From assembly GCF_900086655.1 (NCBI RefSeq), contig NZ_LT575476.1:3321869-3385868 (forward strand): a stretch of 64,000 nt of DNA, written 5' to 3'. The notes under the pieces were generated by a model. It worked only from the letters and a program-made list of their open reading frames with translations. It was not told where the DNA came from and did not search any database. The DNA is from Paenibacillus tuaregi (GTDB lineage: Bacteria > Bacillota > Bacilli > Paenibacillales > Paenibacillaceae). Numbering within the stretch: position 1 is the stretch's first letter; every line of letters starts with the position of its first letter. This document shows, piece after piece, positions 9,118 to 16,904 of this stretch. The translations under genes were made by a program, and so were the position numbers.

Positions 9118-9501
9118 TTGAAGTTCTATCGCTATGTATTAAGTGTCCCACCTTTGGATTGGGAGTGCTGCTTTCTCAGCATTGAGGAGTATAAGATGAG
9201 CTTTGCGAATAAGTACAGCCAGAGTATTGAGTATTACATGCATGTTATCGGGGATTGTCAACAGCATCTCGTTGATATCGACAACCTTGCTGCTGTGACT
9301 TATAAAGATCTGTGTACAATCGTTCATTCTGCTGAGCTGCGTTGTCCAGCCATGATTTTCTCTATACCGAGTGGCGATCATCGAGGTTCAGCTTTGTTTT
9401 GTATCATATACAAGCTTGAAAACGACGGAGATACGTTTATTTACTCCCCTGTTCCACTTGTTCATCTAGAGCAAGATCAAGCTGGTGAAATAGAGCTTTA
9501 A
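9118..9501 (+). CDS. Hypothetical protein, TTG start
   Basis: A 127-residue cytoplasmic-looking protein with an excellent ribosome binding site (GAGGAGGA at 9101-9108) nine bases before a TTG codon, which decides the start. It contains five cysteines (residues 17, 18, 48, 66 and 76 approximately) and ends in an acidic tail. I recognise no family. It is not obviously linked to the kinase upstream on the other strand; the 288 bp between them hold only a small GC hairpin near 8949-8971. Coding is supported by the binding site and open length only. Confidence 0.6.
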   Translation: MKFYRYVLSVPPLDWECCFLSIEEYKMSFANKYSQSIEYYMHVIGDCQQHLVDIDNLAAVTYKDLCTIVHSAELRCPAMIFSIPSGDHRGSALFCIIYKLENDGDTFIYSPVPLVHLEQDQAGEIEL

Positions 9502-9543
9502 TTGTTTTAATTCAGGGAGCAATTATTCATTAATCCGGTGTTG

Positions 9544-9571
9544 TTGATTTTTTTCCAAAACAGGTTATTTT
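9544..9571 (+). promoter_or_regulatory. Possible promoter of the rsgA leader transcript
   Basis: TTGATT (9544-9549) and TATTTT (9566-9571) are separated by 16 bp, about 50 bp upstream of the leader peptide. Resemblance to sigma-A consensus is moderate. Confidence 0.35.
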
Positions 9572-9622
9572 ATAGACAGCTTAGCGATAAGCAAGTTCCT
9601 GACACGAAGGGAGATGGTTTTA

Positions 9623-9655
9623 ATGGCAGCTACTTATATGGTGGTTTCGTCTTAA
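9623..9655 (+). CDS. Ten-codon leader peptide MAATYMVVSS
   Basis: An ATG at 9623 follows AAGGGAG (9607-9613) by nine bases and opens a 10-codon frame, MAATYMVVSS, closed by TAA. Its position ahead of two intrinsic terminators and the rsgA-phosphotransferase operon is that of a regulatory leader peptide such as those controlling Firmicute antibiotic-resistance genes, where ribosome stalling or slowing changes downstream RNA folding. Translation and regulation are inferred. Confidence 0.6.
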   Translation: MAATYMVVSS

Positions 9656-9752
9656 ACTGAATAGTAGGCATATGCGAACATAAGCGGGAAAAACACCCGT
9701 ATTATTTGGTATGCCATCCAAAGTAACCTTTCGTGAATATTGCTGTTTGCAG

Positions 9753-9779
9753 GATACGATGAAGGTCGTATCTTTTTTT
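9753..9779 (+). terminator. Leader terminator 1 upstream of rsgA
   Basis: GATACGA (9753-9759) and TCGTATC (9766-9772) form a perfect 7-bp stem with a 6-base loop, directly followed by seven T (9773-9779). It lies inside the leader between the small peptide and rsgA, so it acts as an attenuator rather than ending a gene. Confidence 0.8.
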
Positions 9780-9789
9780 GCGTCCTGAT

Positions 9790-9837
9790 GCCGCGCGACA
9801 GCAGCTTCTTTAGAGGCTGCTTGTCCGTGGCTTTTTT
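9790..9837 (+). terminator. Leader terminator 2 upstream of rsgA
   Basis: A long hairpin with arms 9790-9808 and 9813-9831, loop TTTA, pairs almost throughout (GCCGCG with CGTGGC outside, GCAGC with GCTGC inside) and is followed by six T (9832-9837). The sequence TTTTTTGCGTCC occurs at the end of both leader terminators (9774-9785 and 9832-9843). Confidence 0.82.
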
Positions 9838-9875
9838 GCGTCCAAAAAACAATATCAAAGGAGCTAACCAAAAAC

Positions 9876-10949
9876 ATGATAGATTTAAAAACCTATGGCT
9901 ACACAAATATTGAAGCAATTCGGGGCGGATTAATGCCCGGCAGGGTGACGGAACTTCGGCGCGAGCGCTTCACGGTCATGACTGAGCGCGGCGAAGTCAC
10001 CGTGGTGCTCAAAGGATCGTTCTATCACAGCGCGGAAACACGCGTTGACTTTCCGTGCGTCGGTGATTTTGTCCTGCTGCACTACAACGAGAGTGGAGAT
10101 TCTCTCATCGATACTGTACTGCCCCGCCGCTCCAAGTTCTCACGCGCGGATTACTCAGGGCATGCCGCAAGCTATGCCAAAACCATCCGGGAACAGGTCG
10201 TCGCAACCAACTTTGACTATGTGTTTATTATTTCTTCTCTGAACTGGGATTTCAACGTTCCTCGCATCATGCGGTACCTCACACAAGCCAGGCAGAGCGG
10301 CGGACAGCCGGTCGTCATTCTGACCAAATCTGATCTCGTCCCAGATTATAATCTCCCGCTCGCAGAAGTCACACAAAGCATCCCTGATGTGCCGGTTTAC
10401 GCGATCTCCAGTCATACGGGCCAGGGGCTGAACGAACTCGCTCCCTACTTGATGCCTGGTAAAACCGTCGTCTTTCTCGGCATGTCCGGCGTCGGTAAAT
10501 CATCTCTACTCAATGCGTTGATAAAGCAGGACGTAATGAAGGTTCAGGCGATCCGCGAGGTCGACAGCCGGGGGCGGCATACGACAACGCACCGTCAGCT
10601 GTTCATGCTCCCTTCCGGTGCTATGGTTATCGATACGCCGGGTATGCGTGAGCTTGGGCTTTTCGATGCTAACGAAGGCATACGCGCAAACTTTAGCGAT
10701 GTGGAGGAATGGTTCCCGCGGTGCCGATTTGCGGATTGCCGCCATCAGGCCGAGCCGGGCTGTGCCGTTCACGCCGCACTTGCCGATGGTTCGCTGCCGC
10801 GTGAACGGTGGGAGCATTACGTTGCCCAGCAGCATGAGAACAAGTATATCCAGAATAAAACGGGCTACCTCATCGAGAAGAGGGCTAAGGGCAAAACGAT
10901 GGGCATCTGGAGCAAGCAAACGAAGAAAAACGGAGGATCAAAGAAATGA
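9876..10949 (+). CDS. rsgA: RsgA/YjeQ-type circularly permuted ribosome GTPase
   Basis: The 357-residue protein has an N-terminal OB-fold part, a circularly permuted GTPase domain in the order G4 (TKSD, about 149-152), G1 (GMSGVGKSSLLNAL, about 205-218), the switch segment RGRHTTTHRQL and G3 (DTPGM), and the zinc module CRFADCRHQAEPGCAV near the C-terminus, ending in a basic tail. RsgA proteins bind the immature 30S subunit near the decoding region and hydrolyse GTP during maturation. GGAG sits 12 bases before the ATG. It overlaps the next gene by four bases (ATGA). The leader peptide and tandem terminators upstream suggest expression only when translation is disturbed. It may be a second, accessory RsgA rather than the housekeeping copy; the rest of the chromosome would decide. 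Confidence 0.9.
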   Translation: MIDLKTYGYTNIEAIRGGLMPGRVTELRRERFTVMTERGEVTVVLKGSFYHSAETRVDFPCVGDFVLLHYNESGDSLIDTVLPRRSKFSRADYSGHAASYAKTIREQVVATNFDYVFIISSLNWDFNVPRIMRYLTQARQSGGQPVVILTKSDLVPDYNLPLAEVTQSIPDVPVYAISSHTGQGLNELAPYLMPGKTVVFLGMSGVGKSSLLNALIKQDVMKVQAIREVDSRGRHTTTHRQLFMLPSGAMVIDTPGMRELGLFDANEGIRANFSDVEEWFPRCRFADCRHQAEPGCAVHAALADGSLPRERWEHYVAQQHENKYIQNKTGYLIEKRAKGKTMGIWSKQTKKNGGSKK

Positions 10950-11956
10950 ATTTTAAATATGAAACGCTGATCTATGCATTAAGCCGACGGTTCAAGAAGG
11001 ATGTCACCTTAGCTGACTACCAAACCATGCCGTTACAGGGCGGAACTGTAGGAAATGTGTACCTGGTAACGGGAATCACAGAAACCGCGGATGGTGAAAA
11101 ATTACTGTACCGTATCGTGCTGAAAATCCAGAAGAAATGGGAGCGTTACGGCGATCCGGGTTCATGGCGCCGGGAGTATGATCTCTATATGTCTGATCTG
11201 GGAGCGACGTTCTCGGATGCCTTTCGCTGGCCGACATGTTATCATGCCGAAATCAATGCCGAAGAAGATGAATTCCAGCTGTGGCTGGAATATATCGATG
11301 GCGTAACCGGTTTAGACTTGACCGGTGACATGTATGAACAGGCCGCGCTGGAGTTAGGACGCTACCAAGGCAAACTGTATGCGGAGCAGCCCGCTGTGCT
11401 GCAGAGTCTGACCAACCTGAGCCGTGCGGAGTTCATGAAGAATACGTATCTGCATTACCGGTCTTGGCCGGTCGTCTATGATTATATACGCTCTGAGGAA
11501 TGCGAATTCCCGAGGCATGTGCGGCAAATGATTATCGACATCGATGAGCACGCAGACGAGATATTCGCCCGCATAGAACAATTGCCCCTTGTGCTGTGTC
11601 ACCGGGACTTCTGGGTGACCAATCTGATCTATGCCGACGGGAAATTTGCACTCATCGACTGGGACACATCCGGATGGGGCTACCTGGGCGAGGATCTCGC
11701 AAGCCTGATTGCCGATGAAGCGGATATTGATCACATGGTCGAATACTACCACAGGTGTGTCCCCGCATACTACAAAGGCTTCTCAGAGCATGCGGATATA
11801 TCTCTAATCGCCGATCATTGCGTATACGAGCTGATCCTTCTCATATTCGGATACAGGCTTGTGGAGGGGTATCTCCACACAGAGGATGATGACGAGAAGA
11901 CAAAGCATGTCCATACACTCCAAAAAATCTATGAAATGAAGACCAGCCCTGTGTAA
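10946..11956 (+). CDS. APH-fold phosphotransferase
   Basis: This 336-residue protein belongs to the aminoglycoside/choline phosphotransferase kinase fold. It shows the catalytic Brenner loop HRDFWVTNLI (about residues 220-229) and the metal-binding aspartates of IDWDTSGWG (about 240-248). The start ATG overlaps the stop of rsgA (ATGA), so translation is coupled and the two proteins probably serve one response. Family members phosphorylate antibiotics or small alcohols; the substrate cannot be read from the sequence. Paired with a ribosome-binding GTPase behind an attenuator, modification of a ribosome-targeting compound is a reasonable but unproven reading. It ends before a strong terminator. 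Confidence 0.82.
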   Translation: MNFKYETLIYALSRRFKKDVTLADYQTMPLQGGTVGNVYLVTGITETADGEKLLYRIVLKIQKKWERYGDPGSWRREYDLYMSDLGATFSDAFRWPTCYHAEINAEEDEFQLWLEYIDGVTGLDLTGDMYEQAALELGRYQGKLYAEQPAVLQSLTNLSRAEFMKNTYLHYRSWPVVYDYIRSEECEFPRHVRQMIIDIDEHADEIFARIEQLPLVLCHRDFWVTNLIYADGKFALIDWDTSGWGYLGEDLASLIADEADIDHMVEYYHRCVPAYYKGFSEHADISLIADHCVYELILLIFGYRLVEGYLHTEDDDEKTKHVHTLQKIYEMKTSPV

Positions 11957-11974
11957 GGCTGATTCTAAAAAAAG

Positions 11975-12012
11975 AACTCCGAAAACCCTTAATGTAGCGG
12001 GTTTTCGGAGTT
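11975..12012. terminator. Bidirectional terminator after the phosphotransferase operon
   Basis: A perfect 14-bp inverted repeat (11975-11988 and 11999-12012) with a 10-base loop, flanked by A-run and TTTCTTTC. It serves the forward operon and, on the other strand, anything reading through the guaA remnant. Confidence 0.9.
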
Positions 12013-12025
12013 TCTTTCATGACTC

Positions 12026-12079
12026 TCATTTGAACGTCGCCGGCGGCTTGCTCGTGATGTCGTAGACGACGCGGGGCAC
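12026..12079 (-). pseudogene. Vestige of the guaA 3' end (GMP synthase C-terminus)
   Basis: The reverse strand encodes RVVYDITSKPPAT in frame, the strongly conserved C-terminus of GMP synthase (typical end RVVYDITSKPPATIEWE). The following codons read TTC AAA TGA GAG where ATC GAA TGG GAG would be expected, so the Trp codon has become a stop. The homology stops abruptly upstream of the Arg. Only about 50 bp of guaA survive, just before a terminator. A full guaA must exist elsewhere. The guaA 3' end is a known integration site for mobile elements, so this could be an att-like scar or the remains of an ancestral guaA copy. Confidence 0.72.
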
Positions 12080-12110
12080 TAGGAGTGTCTGCAAGTGGGG
12101 GAATCTCCGC

Positions 12111-12896
12111 TTATTCAGCCGTAATCCACTCCACATCCAGGTCTTTAAGCTCCTCTGCCCACTCCGATGGTACGGGAACATCACTAATAATGGTGTCGAT
12201 TTCCTTTATAGCAGCCATTTTGTACAGCTTGGTATCCCCCAGCTTCGAACTGTCGGTAAGGATAATATTCTGCTTGGCATGTTCCATGAACACCCGTGAC
12301 AGGTTGGCCCTGTCGGCATCATAGCTTGTAATCCCTCTTCGGGGATGCAGACCGTCAATTGAGAGAAAAGCCTTGTTCACATAAAAGCTGCTCATCATAC
12401 TTCCCGTTAATGAGCCGCAGGTTCTGTAATGCTTCGCATCAATTTTGCCGCCGAGGAAGAACACTTCCCCACCGAACAGCTCTTTGTTCGTATATTCTAT
12501 GAGTAGATTCAGTCCCGGCACTGAGTTGGTCAGCACCGTCAAATTCTTCTTGTACATCAGGAATTGAATCATCTGCTGGGTTGTTGAGCCATCGTCAATG
12601 ACCACGACATCGTTGTCTTCCACGAGATTGGCAGCCGCTCGGCCAATTCTTCTCTTCTCCTCAGCCCGGAGGACTTCCCGCTTCCCGTGTGGAAGCTCTT
12701 CCCGCTCCAGCGTCATCTTGACGGCCCCACCGTACACTCTCTTCAGACGGTTGTCCTCCTCAAGTTCCTCCAGATAACGGCGAATCGTCTCCGAAGATAC
12801 TTGCAGCGTTCGGACAAGATCGTTCGTACGGACTTTTCCAGCGTCATTAATCATATTCAGAATAACCTGTTTTCTCTCTTCACCTACTAAAGACAT
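12111..12896 (-). CDS. DeoR/GlpR-family transcriptional regulator
   Basis: The 261-residue protein starts MSLVGEERKQVILNMIND and carries an N-terminal winged helix-turn-helix (KVRTNDLVRTLQVSSETIRRY, roughly residues 21-40) with the DeoR-family signature, followed by the sugar-phosphate-sensing DeoRC domain, including the VVIDDGSTTQQM and LTNSVPGLNLL segments and the FLSIDGLHPRRGI segment. It is on the same strand as, and downstream of, the 2-aminoethylphosphonate operon, with only a broken gene between, so it is the plausible local regulator of that operon; the ligand is not evident. No operator was identified. Confidence 0.88.
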   Translation of the reverse strand: MSLVGEERKQVILNMINDAGKVRTNDLVRTLQVSSETIRRYLEELEEDNRLKRVYGGAVKMTLEREELPHGKREVLRAEEKRRIGRAAANLVEDNDVVVIDDGSTTQQMIQFLMYKKNLTVLTNSVPGLNLLIEYTNKELFGGEVFFLGGKIDAKHYRTCGSLTGSMMSSFYVNKAFLSIDGLHPRRGITSYDADRANLSRVFMEHAKQNIILTDSSKLGDTKLYKMAAIKEIDTIISDVPVPSEWAEELKDLDVEWITAE

Positions 12897-12941
12897 ACAG
12901 AAGCTCCAGCTCCAATCCGGCGTATTATCTATACTTACCCT

Positions 12942-13174
12942 CTATAGTTCATTAATTCGCTCATGAATGAGGATGTTCCTCTTCTCCAGTGCTTTAAAAA
13001 TGACCTCTCCGGTTTCACAAACGCTTCCTTAGGTGTAATCACTCCGGTCCGGGTGACCTCCTCTTTTGCAATCAGTTCGGCAGCACTAGCCATGAGAGTA
13101 CTCACATTACGGGTATAAGCACATAGAATCCCCCACCCGGGAACCGAAACGTCTGAGCGTATGGAGCGTTTCAT
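12942..13174 (-). pseudogene. Frameshifted saccharopine-dehydrogenase-like C-terminal remnant
   Basis: A good ribosome binding site (GGGGAGGA) precedes ATG at 13174. The frame reads MKRSIRSDVSVPGWGILCAY and later KEEVTRTGVITPKEAF, then turns into basic nonsense. Switching to another frame at about 13025 restores CETGEVIFKALEKRN and LIHERINEL before TAG at 12942. The combined sequence resembles the C-terminal end of saccharopine-dehydrogenase-family oxidoreductases, which are normally around 400 residues, so most of the N-terminal part is gone and a frameshift follows. Family assignment rests on pattern memory and is moderate; the frameshift itself is clear from the two frames. Confidence 0.5.
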
Positions 13175-13248
13175 TCAACTTTATCCTCCCCAGACCGAGG
13201 TTTTGTTGTTGTGTTTTTGCTTGGAACTTTATCGATAAAAAAAGGAGT

Positions 13249-14379
13249 CTACCAAAACCGGTTATCCGCTATAACTTGAAGCAGATTCTCAATATCTTCC
13301 GGATAGACTTCCCCAATGTTTCCGATCCGGAATGTGTCGGCGGCACTGATTTTGCCTGGATAGATCACATAGCCTGCTTGTTTTATTCTTGCATACAGCT
13401 CTTCAAAACTAAAGTGTTCAGATTGCGGGAATTGAAACGCTGTGATAAAAGGGGATTGAACCTCTGGTTGAAGCAGCGCTTCTACCCCAAGCCTACTCAT
13501 TCCGCTTACGAGAAGCTGCTGATTATTCTTATAACGGGCATAACGGGCTTCTACCCCGCCCTCTTCGGCAAGCTCCTTAAGCGCCTGATCAAAGGCCCGG
13601 ACAACATGCGTCGGTGAGGTGTAACGCCATTTGCCCCCGCCCTTCTCCATCGTCTCCCATTGGGAGTACAAATCCAGCGACACGGTTCGGGCCTGGCCCT
13701 TGCACATCTGCAAAGAGTTCGTTCTTGCCAAAATAAATCCGAATCCAGGCACACCCTGGATGCACTTATTTGCACTGCTGATCAGGTAATCGATATGCAG
13801 TTCCTGAATGTTAAGCGGAATTCCGCCGAAGCTGCTCATCGCGTCGACCATGATGGTTTTGCCATAACGCTTGGCTATGGAGGTAATCTCATGAATTGGA
13901 TTCAGCATCCCTGTGGTTGTCTCACAGTGGACAAATATAACGTGGGTGATATTCTTGTCCTCAGCCAGAATCCGGTCTACAGCCTCGGAAGAGACAGGAA
14001 CAACTTCCCCAAAGTCCAACACGGTGGCCTCAATATTGTACAGACGTGTGATTTCTGCAATCCGGTTGCCATAAGCGCCATTGGTCAGGATCAAAAGCTT
14101 GCCTTCAGATGGCATGACCGTGCTGATTACCGCTTCCACACTGAACGTTCCGCTCCCCTGCATCAGGACCGCGGTATATTCATCCGTGCTGGCGCCAGCT
14201 AATTCAACAAGCCGAGACCGGATACTCTGCACCAGTTCATTATAGTCCTTATCCCAAGTACACCAATCCCGCAGCATAGCTTCCTTTACCGTCTTCGAGG
14301 TGGATAATGGTCCTGGAGTAAGCAGCAGATACGGATTATCTCCAAGAGCAGTCTGATTCGTTGATGATGCCGTAGTCAT
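13249..14379 (-). CDS. phnW: 2-aminoethylphosphonate:pyruvate transaminase
   Basis: This 376-residue class-V aminotransferase begins NPYLLLTPGPLSTS, as PhnW proteins do. It has the PLP lysine in SSANKCIQGVPGFGF (about residue 203) and the DAMSSFGG segment with the cofactor-binding Asp. PhnW transfers the amino group of 2-aminoethylphosphonate to pyruvate, giving phosphonoacetaldehyde and alanine. The start overlaps the end of phnX by four bases, and its place in an operon with a matching importer makes the assignment secure. It is last in the operon; no clear terminator follows. Confidence 0.95.
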   Translation of the reverse strand: MTTASSTNQTALGDNPYLLLTPGPLSTSKTVKEAMLRDWCTWDKDYNELVQSIRSRLVELAGASTDEYTAVLMQGSGTFSVEAVISTVMPSEGKLLILTNGAYGNRIAEITRLYNIEATVLDFGEVVPVSSEAVDRILAEDKNITHVIFVHCETTTGMLNPIHEITSIAKRYGKTIMVDAMSSFGGIPLNIQELHIDYLISSANKCIQGVPGFGFILARTNSLQMCKGQARTVSLDLYSQWETMEKGGGKWRYTSPTHVVRAFDQALKELAEEGGVEARYARYKNNQQLLVSGMSRLGVEALLQPEVQSPFITAFQFPQSEHFSFEELYARIKQAGYVIYPGKISAADTFRIGNIGEVYPEDIENLLQVIADNRFW

Positions 14380-15182
14380 GGGCGATCCCTCCTTGCCAGC
14401 CTCTCATTAATTTCATCCACAATACGGTCAAGATCCCCAATCTGTTCGATGACGTAGTGGGCACCGGCTTCAAGCAGCCTTGCTGCCACAGCAGCCTTCC
14501 TGGCCTCCAGCTCAAGCTGGTCACATGCCTGTACTTCCTGCTCGGTCATCCCGAGTTCGTTGCTGCCCAGAATCACGCCTACGGTCCAGCAGCCCGCATT
14601 TACACCTTCCTGCATATCACTGACTGTATCCCCGGCCTTGACGATCTCGTACATGGGATACACATTCAGCGCTTCCGCATTTCTGTAGATCATCCAAGGG
14701 TAAGGTCTGCCTTGAGGTACTTCACTCGGTGTAACCAAGTAGTCTGGTCTATAGCCTGTGGCAGCGGCTTCACGGGATACGATATCCATCATAGCCCGGG
14801 TGTAGCCGGTCGTGGAGCCGATCTGAATGCCGCGCTCCCGAAGGCGTGCTGTAAGCTCAACTGCTCCTGGCACAGGCTGTGCATACTGCTCCAATGTGCT
14901 GAACAGAAGCGGCTCAAATTCTGCGTACAGCTTGTCGATATCCTGCTCATTCGGTGTGCGTCCATACTTGATCTCCCACAATGCCGAGATGCGCTCCATT
15001 TGGCACATCGCCGCAATATGATCCCTCTTCAGAAGCCCCATCGGCTTACGGGCCTCTTCAGCTGTGACTTCAATCCCTGCTTGGGCGAACACCTCAACGA
15101 ACACATGAAGCGGAGCGAAACAGCCGTAATCCACCATGGTTCCCGCCCAGTCGAGCATAACTGCTTTAATCATTCCTCTCAC
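14376..15182 (-). CDS. phnX: Phosphonoacetaldehyde hydrolase (phosphonatase)
   Basis: A HAD-superfamily enzyme of 268 residues. The nucleophile loop MLDWAGTMVDYG holds the catalytic Asp (about residue 11); the GLLKRDHIAAM segment contains the lysine that forms a Schiff base with substrate in this family; VKAGDTVSDMQEG supplies the acidic motif. It cleaves phosphonoacetaldehyde to acetaldehyde and phosphate, following PhnW. The annotated start is GTG at 15182, immediately after the permease stop; ATG at 15173 is an alternative three codons later. It overlaps phnW by four bases. Confidence 0.95.
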   Translation of the reverse strand: MRGMIKAVMLDWAGTMVDYGCFAPLHVFVEVFAQAGIEVTAEEARKPMGLLKRDHIAAMCQMERISALWEIKYGRTPNEQDIDKLYAEFEPLLFSTLEQYAQPVPGAVELTARLRERGIQIGSTTGYTRAMMDIVSREAAATGYRPDYLVTPSEVPQGRPYPWMIYRNAEALNVYPMYEIVKAGDTVSDMQEGVNAGCWTVGVILGSNELGMTEQEVQACDQLELEARKAAVAARLLEAGAHYVIEQIGDLDRIVDEINERLARRDRP

Positions 15183-16904
15183 CTAACCTTCCCTATTTTG
15201 CCAGGCTGCCGATTTCTTGCGAACCCCTCGTGTGGCGAGCTCGTAGATCATCCGCACCCCGATATTCGTGATGACAATCAGCATCGACATGGCGGCCGCC
15301 GGGGCAACATCGCCCGCGTCATCCATATTCACGATCGATACAGATGCCAGCTTCAAGTCCGCCGCATACAGAAACATCACGGCAGAGACCGTAACCATAG
15401 AGTTGATGAAATAATACATTGTCATTTCCAGAATTGCCGGTAAACAAATCGGAACCGTAATCCGGGCAAATGTTTTGTAGAACGGGACGCCCATAGATTC
15501 TGAAGCCATCTCAAACTCCCGGTCCAGCTTCTTCAGCGCCGTGGTGGCTGTAATGAACGAAACGGAATAGAAATGGGCCATATTCGCCAGCACCAGAATC
15601 CAGATTGTACCGTAAATGGCGTGAAGCGGATTATCCCTATTGTTAAAAAAGAAAATATACCCTAGACCAATCACCATGCCCGGCAGCGCAAGCGGCAGGA
15701 TCGACAAAAAATATCCGGCTTGACGCAGCAGCCTGAAATGTCTTGTTTTCTCAATGAGATAAGCTCCCATAAAAGTGCCTGCTGTTCCAATCACCGCGGT
15801 CCAGGCAGCCACTTTCAAACTGGTCCAGAAAGGCTTCATACCTTCTCCCGCCACCTTGCTGAAATCGAAATGATCCAGCGTGAACGTAAGATTGTATGGC
15901 CAGGTCTTGATAAAAGCGGCGGCAAATACCGTTGCGGTCAGCACTAGAATGGCCCCTGAAATAATCAGGCAATAAGTGAACAGAAGGGTGTCACGCAGCC
16001 GGTTCCTTCCTGTCCGGTAAGGAGCGGATTTCGCTGTAATAGCCGAGTTCATTTTCCCTTCCAGAATCCGGTCCACAATAAACGCCAAGATTGCAGGGAT
16101 GATCAAAATAATTCCCACAGTGGCTCCCATGCCCATATTCTGCTGGCCGATCACCTGCTTATAGATATCGGTAGCCAGGACATTGTACTGTCCCCCTACG
16201 ACTTTGGGTGCTCCAAAATCGGTAAATGACAACGTAAAGCACACAAACAGGGATGAGATCAGACCGTATTTGATATTGGGCACAGTTACAGTCAGAAATT
16301 TACGGAGCTTCCCCGCGCCCATGGTCTCGGCGGCTTCATACAGGTTGTAATCCGCAAAGGACAATGCCACCAACAGAATTAAATAAGCTTGGGGGAAGGT
16401 ATAGATGACCTCGGAAAGTATAATTCCGACCGGTCCATATAAGTCGATCTTCCATTCCCATGGCAATGCCCCGAAGAACCCCGTTGTGATGATCCCCTGA
16501 TGCCCGAACAGATAAGTTAGTCCGATTCCATGCATCATGGTTGGTGCGAATAAAGGCAGCAGGGCCACGGATTTAAAGAACCGCTTGCCCCGAACGGCCG
16601 TCCGGGTTAAGGTGAACGCGAACCCAAGAGCCAGCGCTACGGAAATCACAGATGAAGCAACGGAAATAAACATCGTGTTCTGGAATGATTGCATGGATGC
16701 TGAGGTTGTAAAATATTTCGCGAAATTCCCCAGTCCAATGTACTGCCCTCCCCTGTCTGTAAAGGCTCTGCTGAACAAAGACATCAGCGGTGCCAGAACG
16801 GCAATCAACAGGCCGGCAATCATAACGAAAATGGCGGTCCGCTGAATGAAACGGTCTCTGCCTGCACCCGTGGTGAATAGATGTGCCCCCTGTGTGGTCT
16901 TCAT
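15183..16904 (-). CDS. 2-aminoethylphosphonate ABC transporter permease, fused two-domain
   Basis: A 573-residue membrane protein with two consecutive binding-protein-dependent transport domains, about twelve hydrophobic helices in all. EAA-type cytoplasmic loops are visible in each half (YEAAETMGAGKLRKFLTVT near 205-225 and FEMASESMGVPFYKTFARIT near 490-510). This fused form is the PhnU2-type permease of phosphonate importers in which one polypeptide replaces two. Its start overlaps the end of the ATPase gene by four bases, and phnX follows at once, so uptake and breakdown are produced together. Confidence 0.9.
   Translation of the reverse strand: MKTTQGAHLFTTGAGRDRFIQRTAIFVMIAGLLIAVLAPLMSLFSRAFTDRGGQYIGLGNFAKYFTTSASMQSFQNTMFISVASSVISVALALGFAFTLTRTAVRGKRFFKSVALLPLFAPTMMHGIGLTYLFGHQGIITTGFFGALPWEWKIDLYGPVGIILSEVIYTFPQAYLILLVALSFADYNLYEAAETMGAGKLRKFLTVTVPNIKYGLISSLFVCFTLSFTDFGAPKVVGGQYNVLATDIYKQVIGQQNMGMGATVGIILIIPAILAFIVDRILEGKMNSAITAKSAPYRTGRNRLRDTLLFTYCLIISGAILVLTATVFAAAFIKTWPYNLTFTLDHFDFSKVAGEGMKPFWTSLKVAAWTAVIGTAGTFMGAYLIEKTRHFRLLRQAGYFLSILPLALPGMVIGLGYIFFFNNRDNPLHAIYGTIWILVLANMAHFYSVSFITATTALKKLDREFEMASESMGVPFYKTFARITVPICLPAILEMTMYYFINSMVTVSAVMFLYAADLKLASVSIVNMDDAGDVAPAAAMSMLIVITNIGVRMIYELATRGVRKKSAAWQNREG

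Noticed and set aside
9652-9918. Reverse-strand open frame across the rsgA leader
   Set aside because: Covers two terminators and the rsgA start; no binding site, and the forward-strand leader arrangement explains the sequence better.
12935-13174. 79-codon reverse frame as an intact gene
   Set aside because: The last 25 codons lose resemblance to the family, which resumes in another frame; treated as a pseudogene instead.
14457-15443. 328-codon forward open frame over phnX and the permease
   Set aside because: Antisense to two well-matched genes; His/Cys-rich translation without a ribosome binding site, an effect of codon bias on the other strand.
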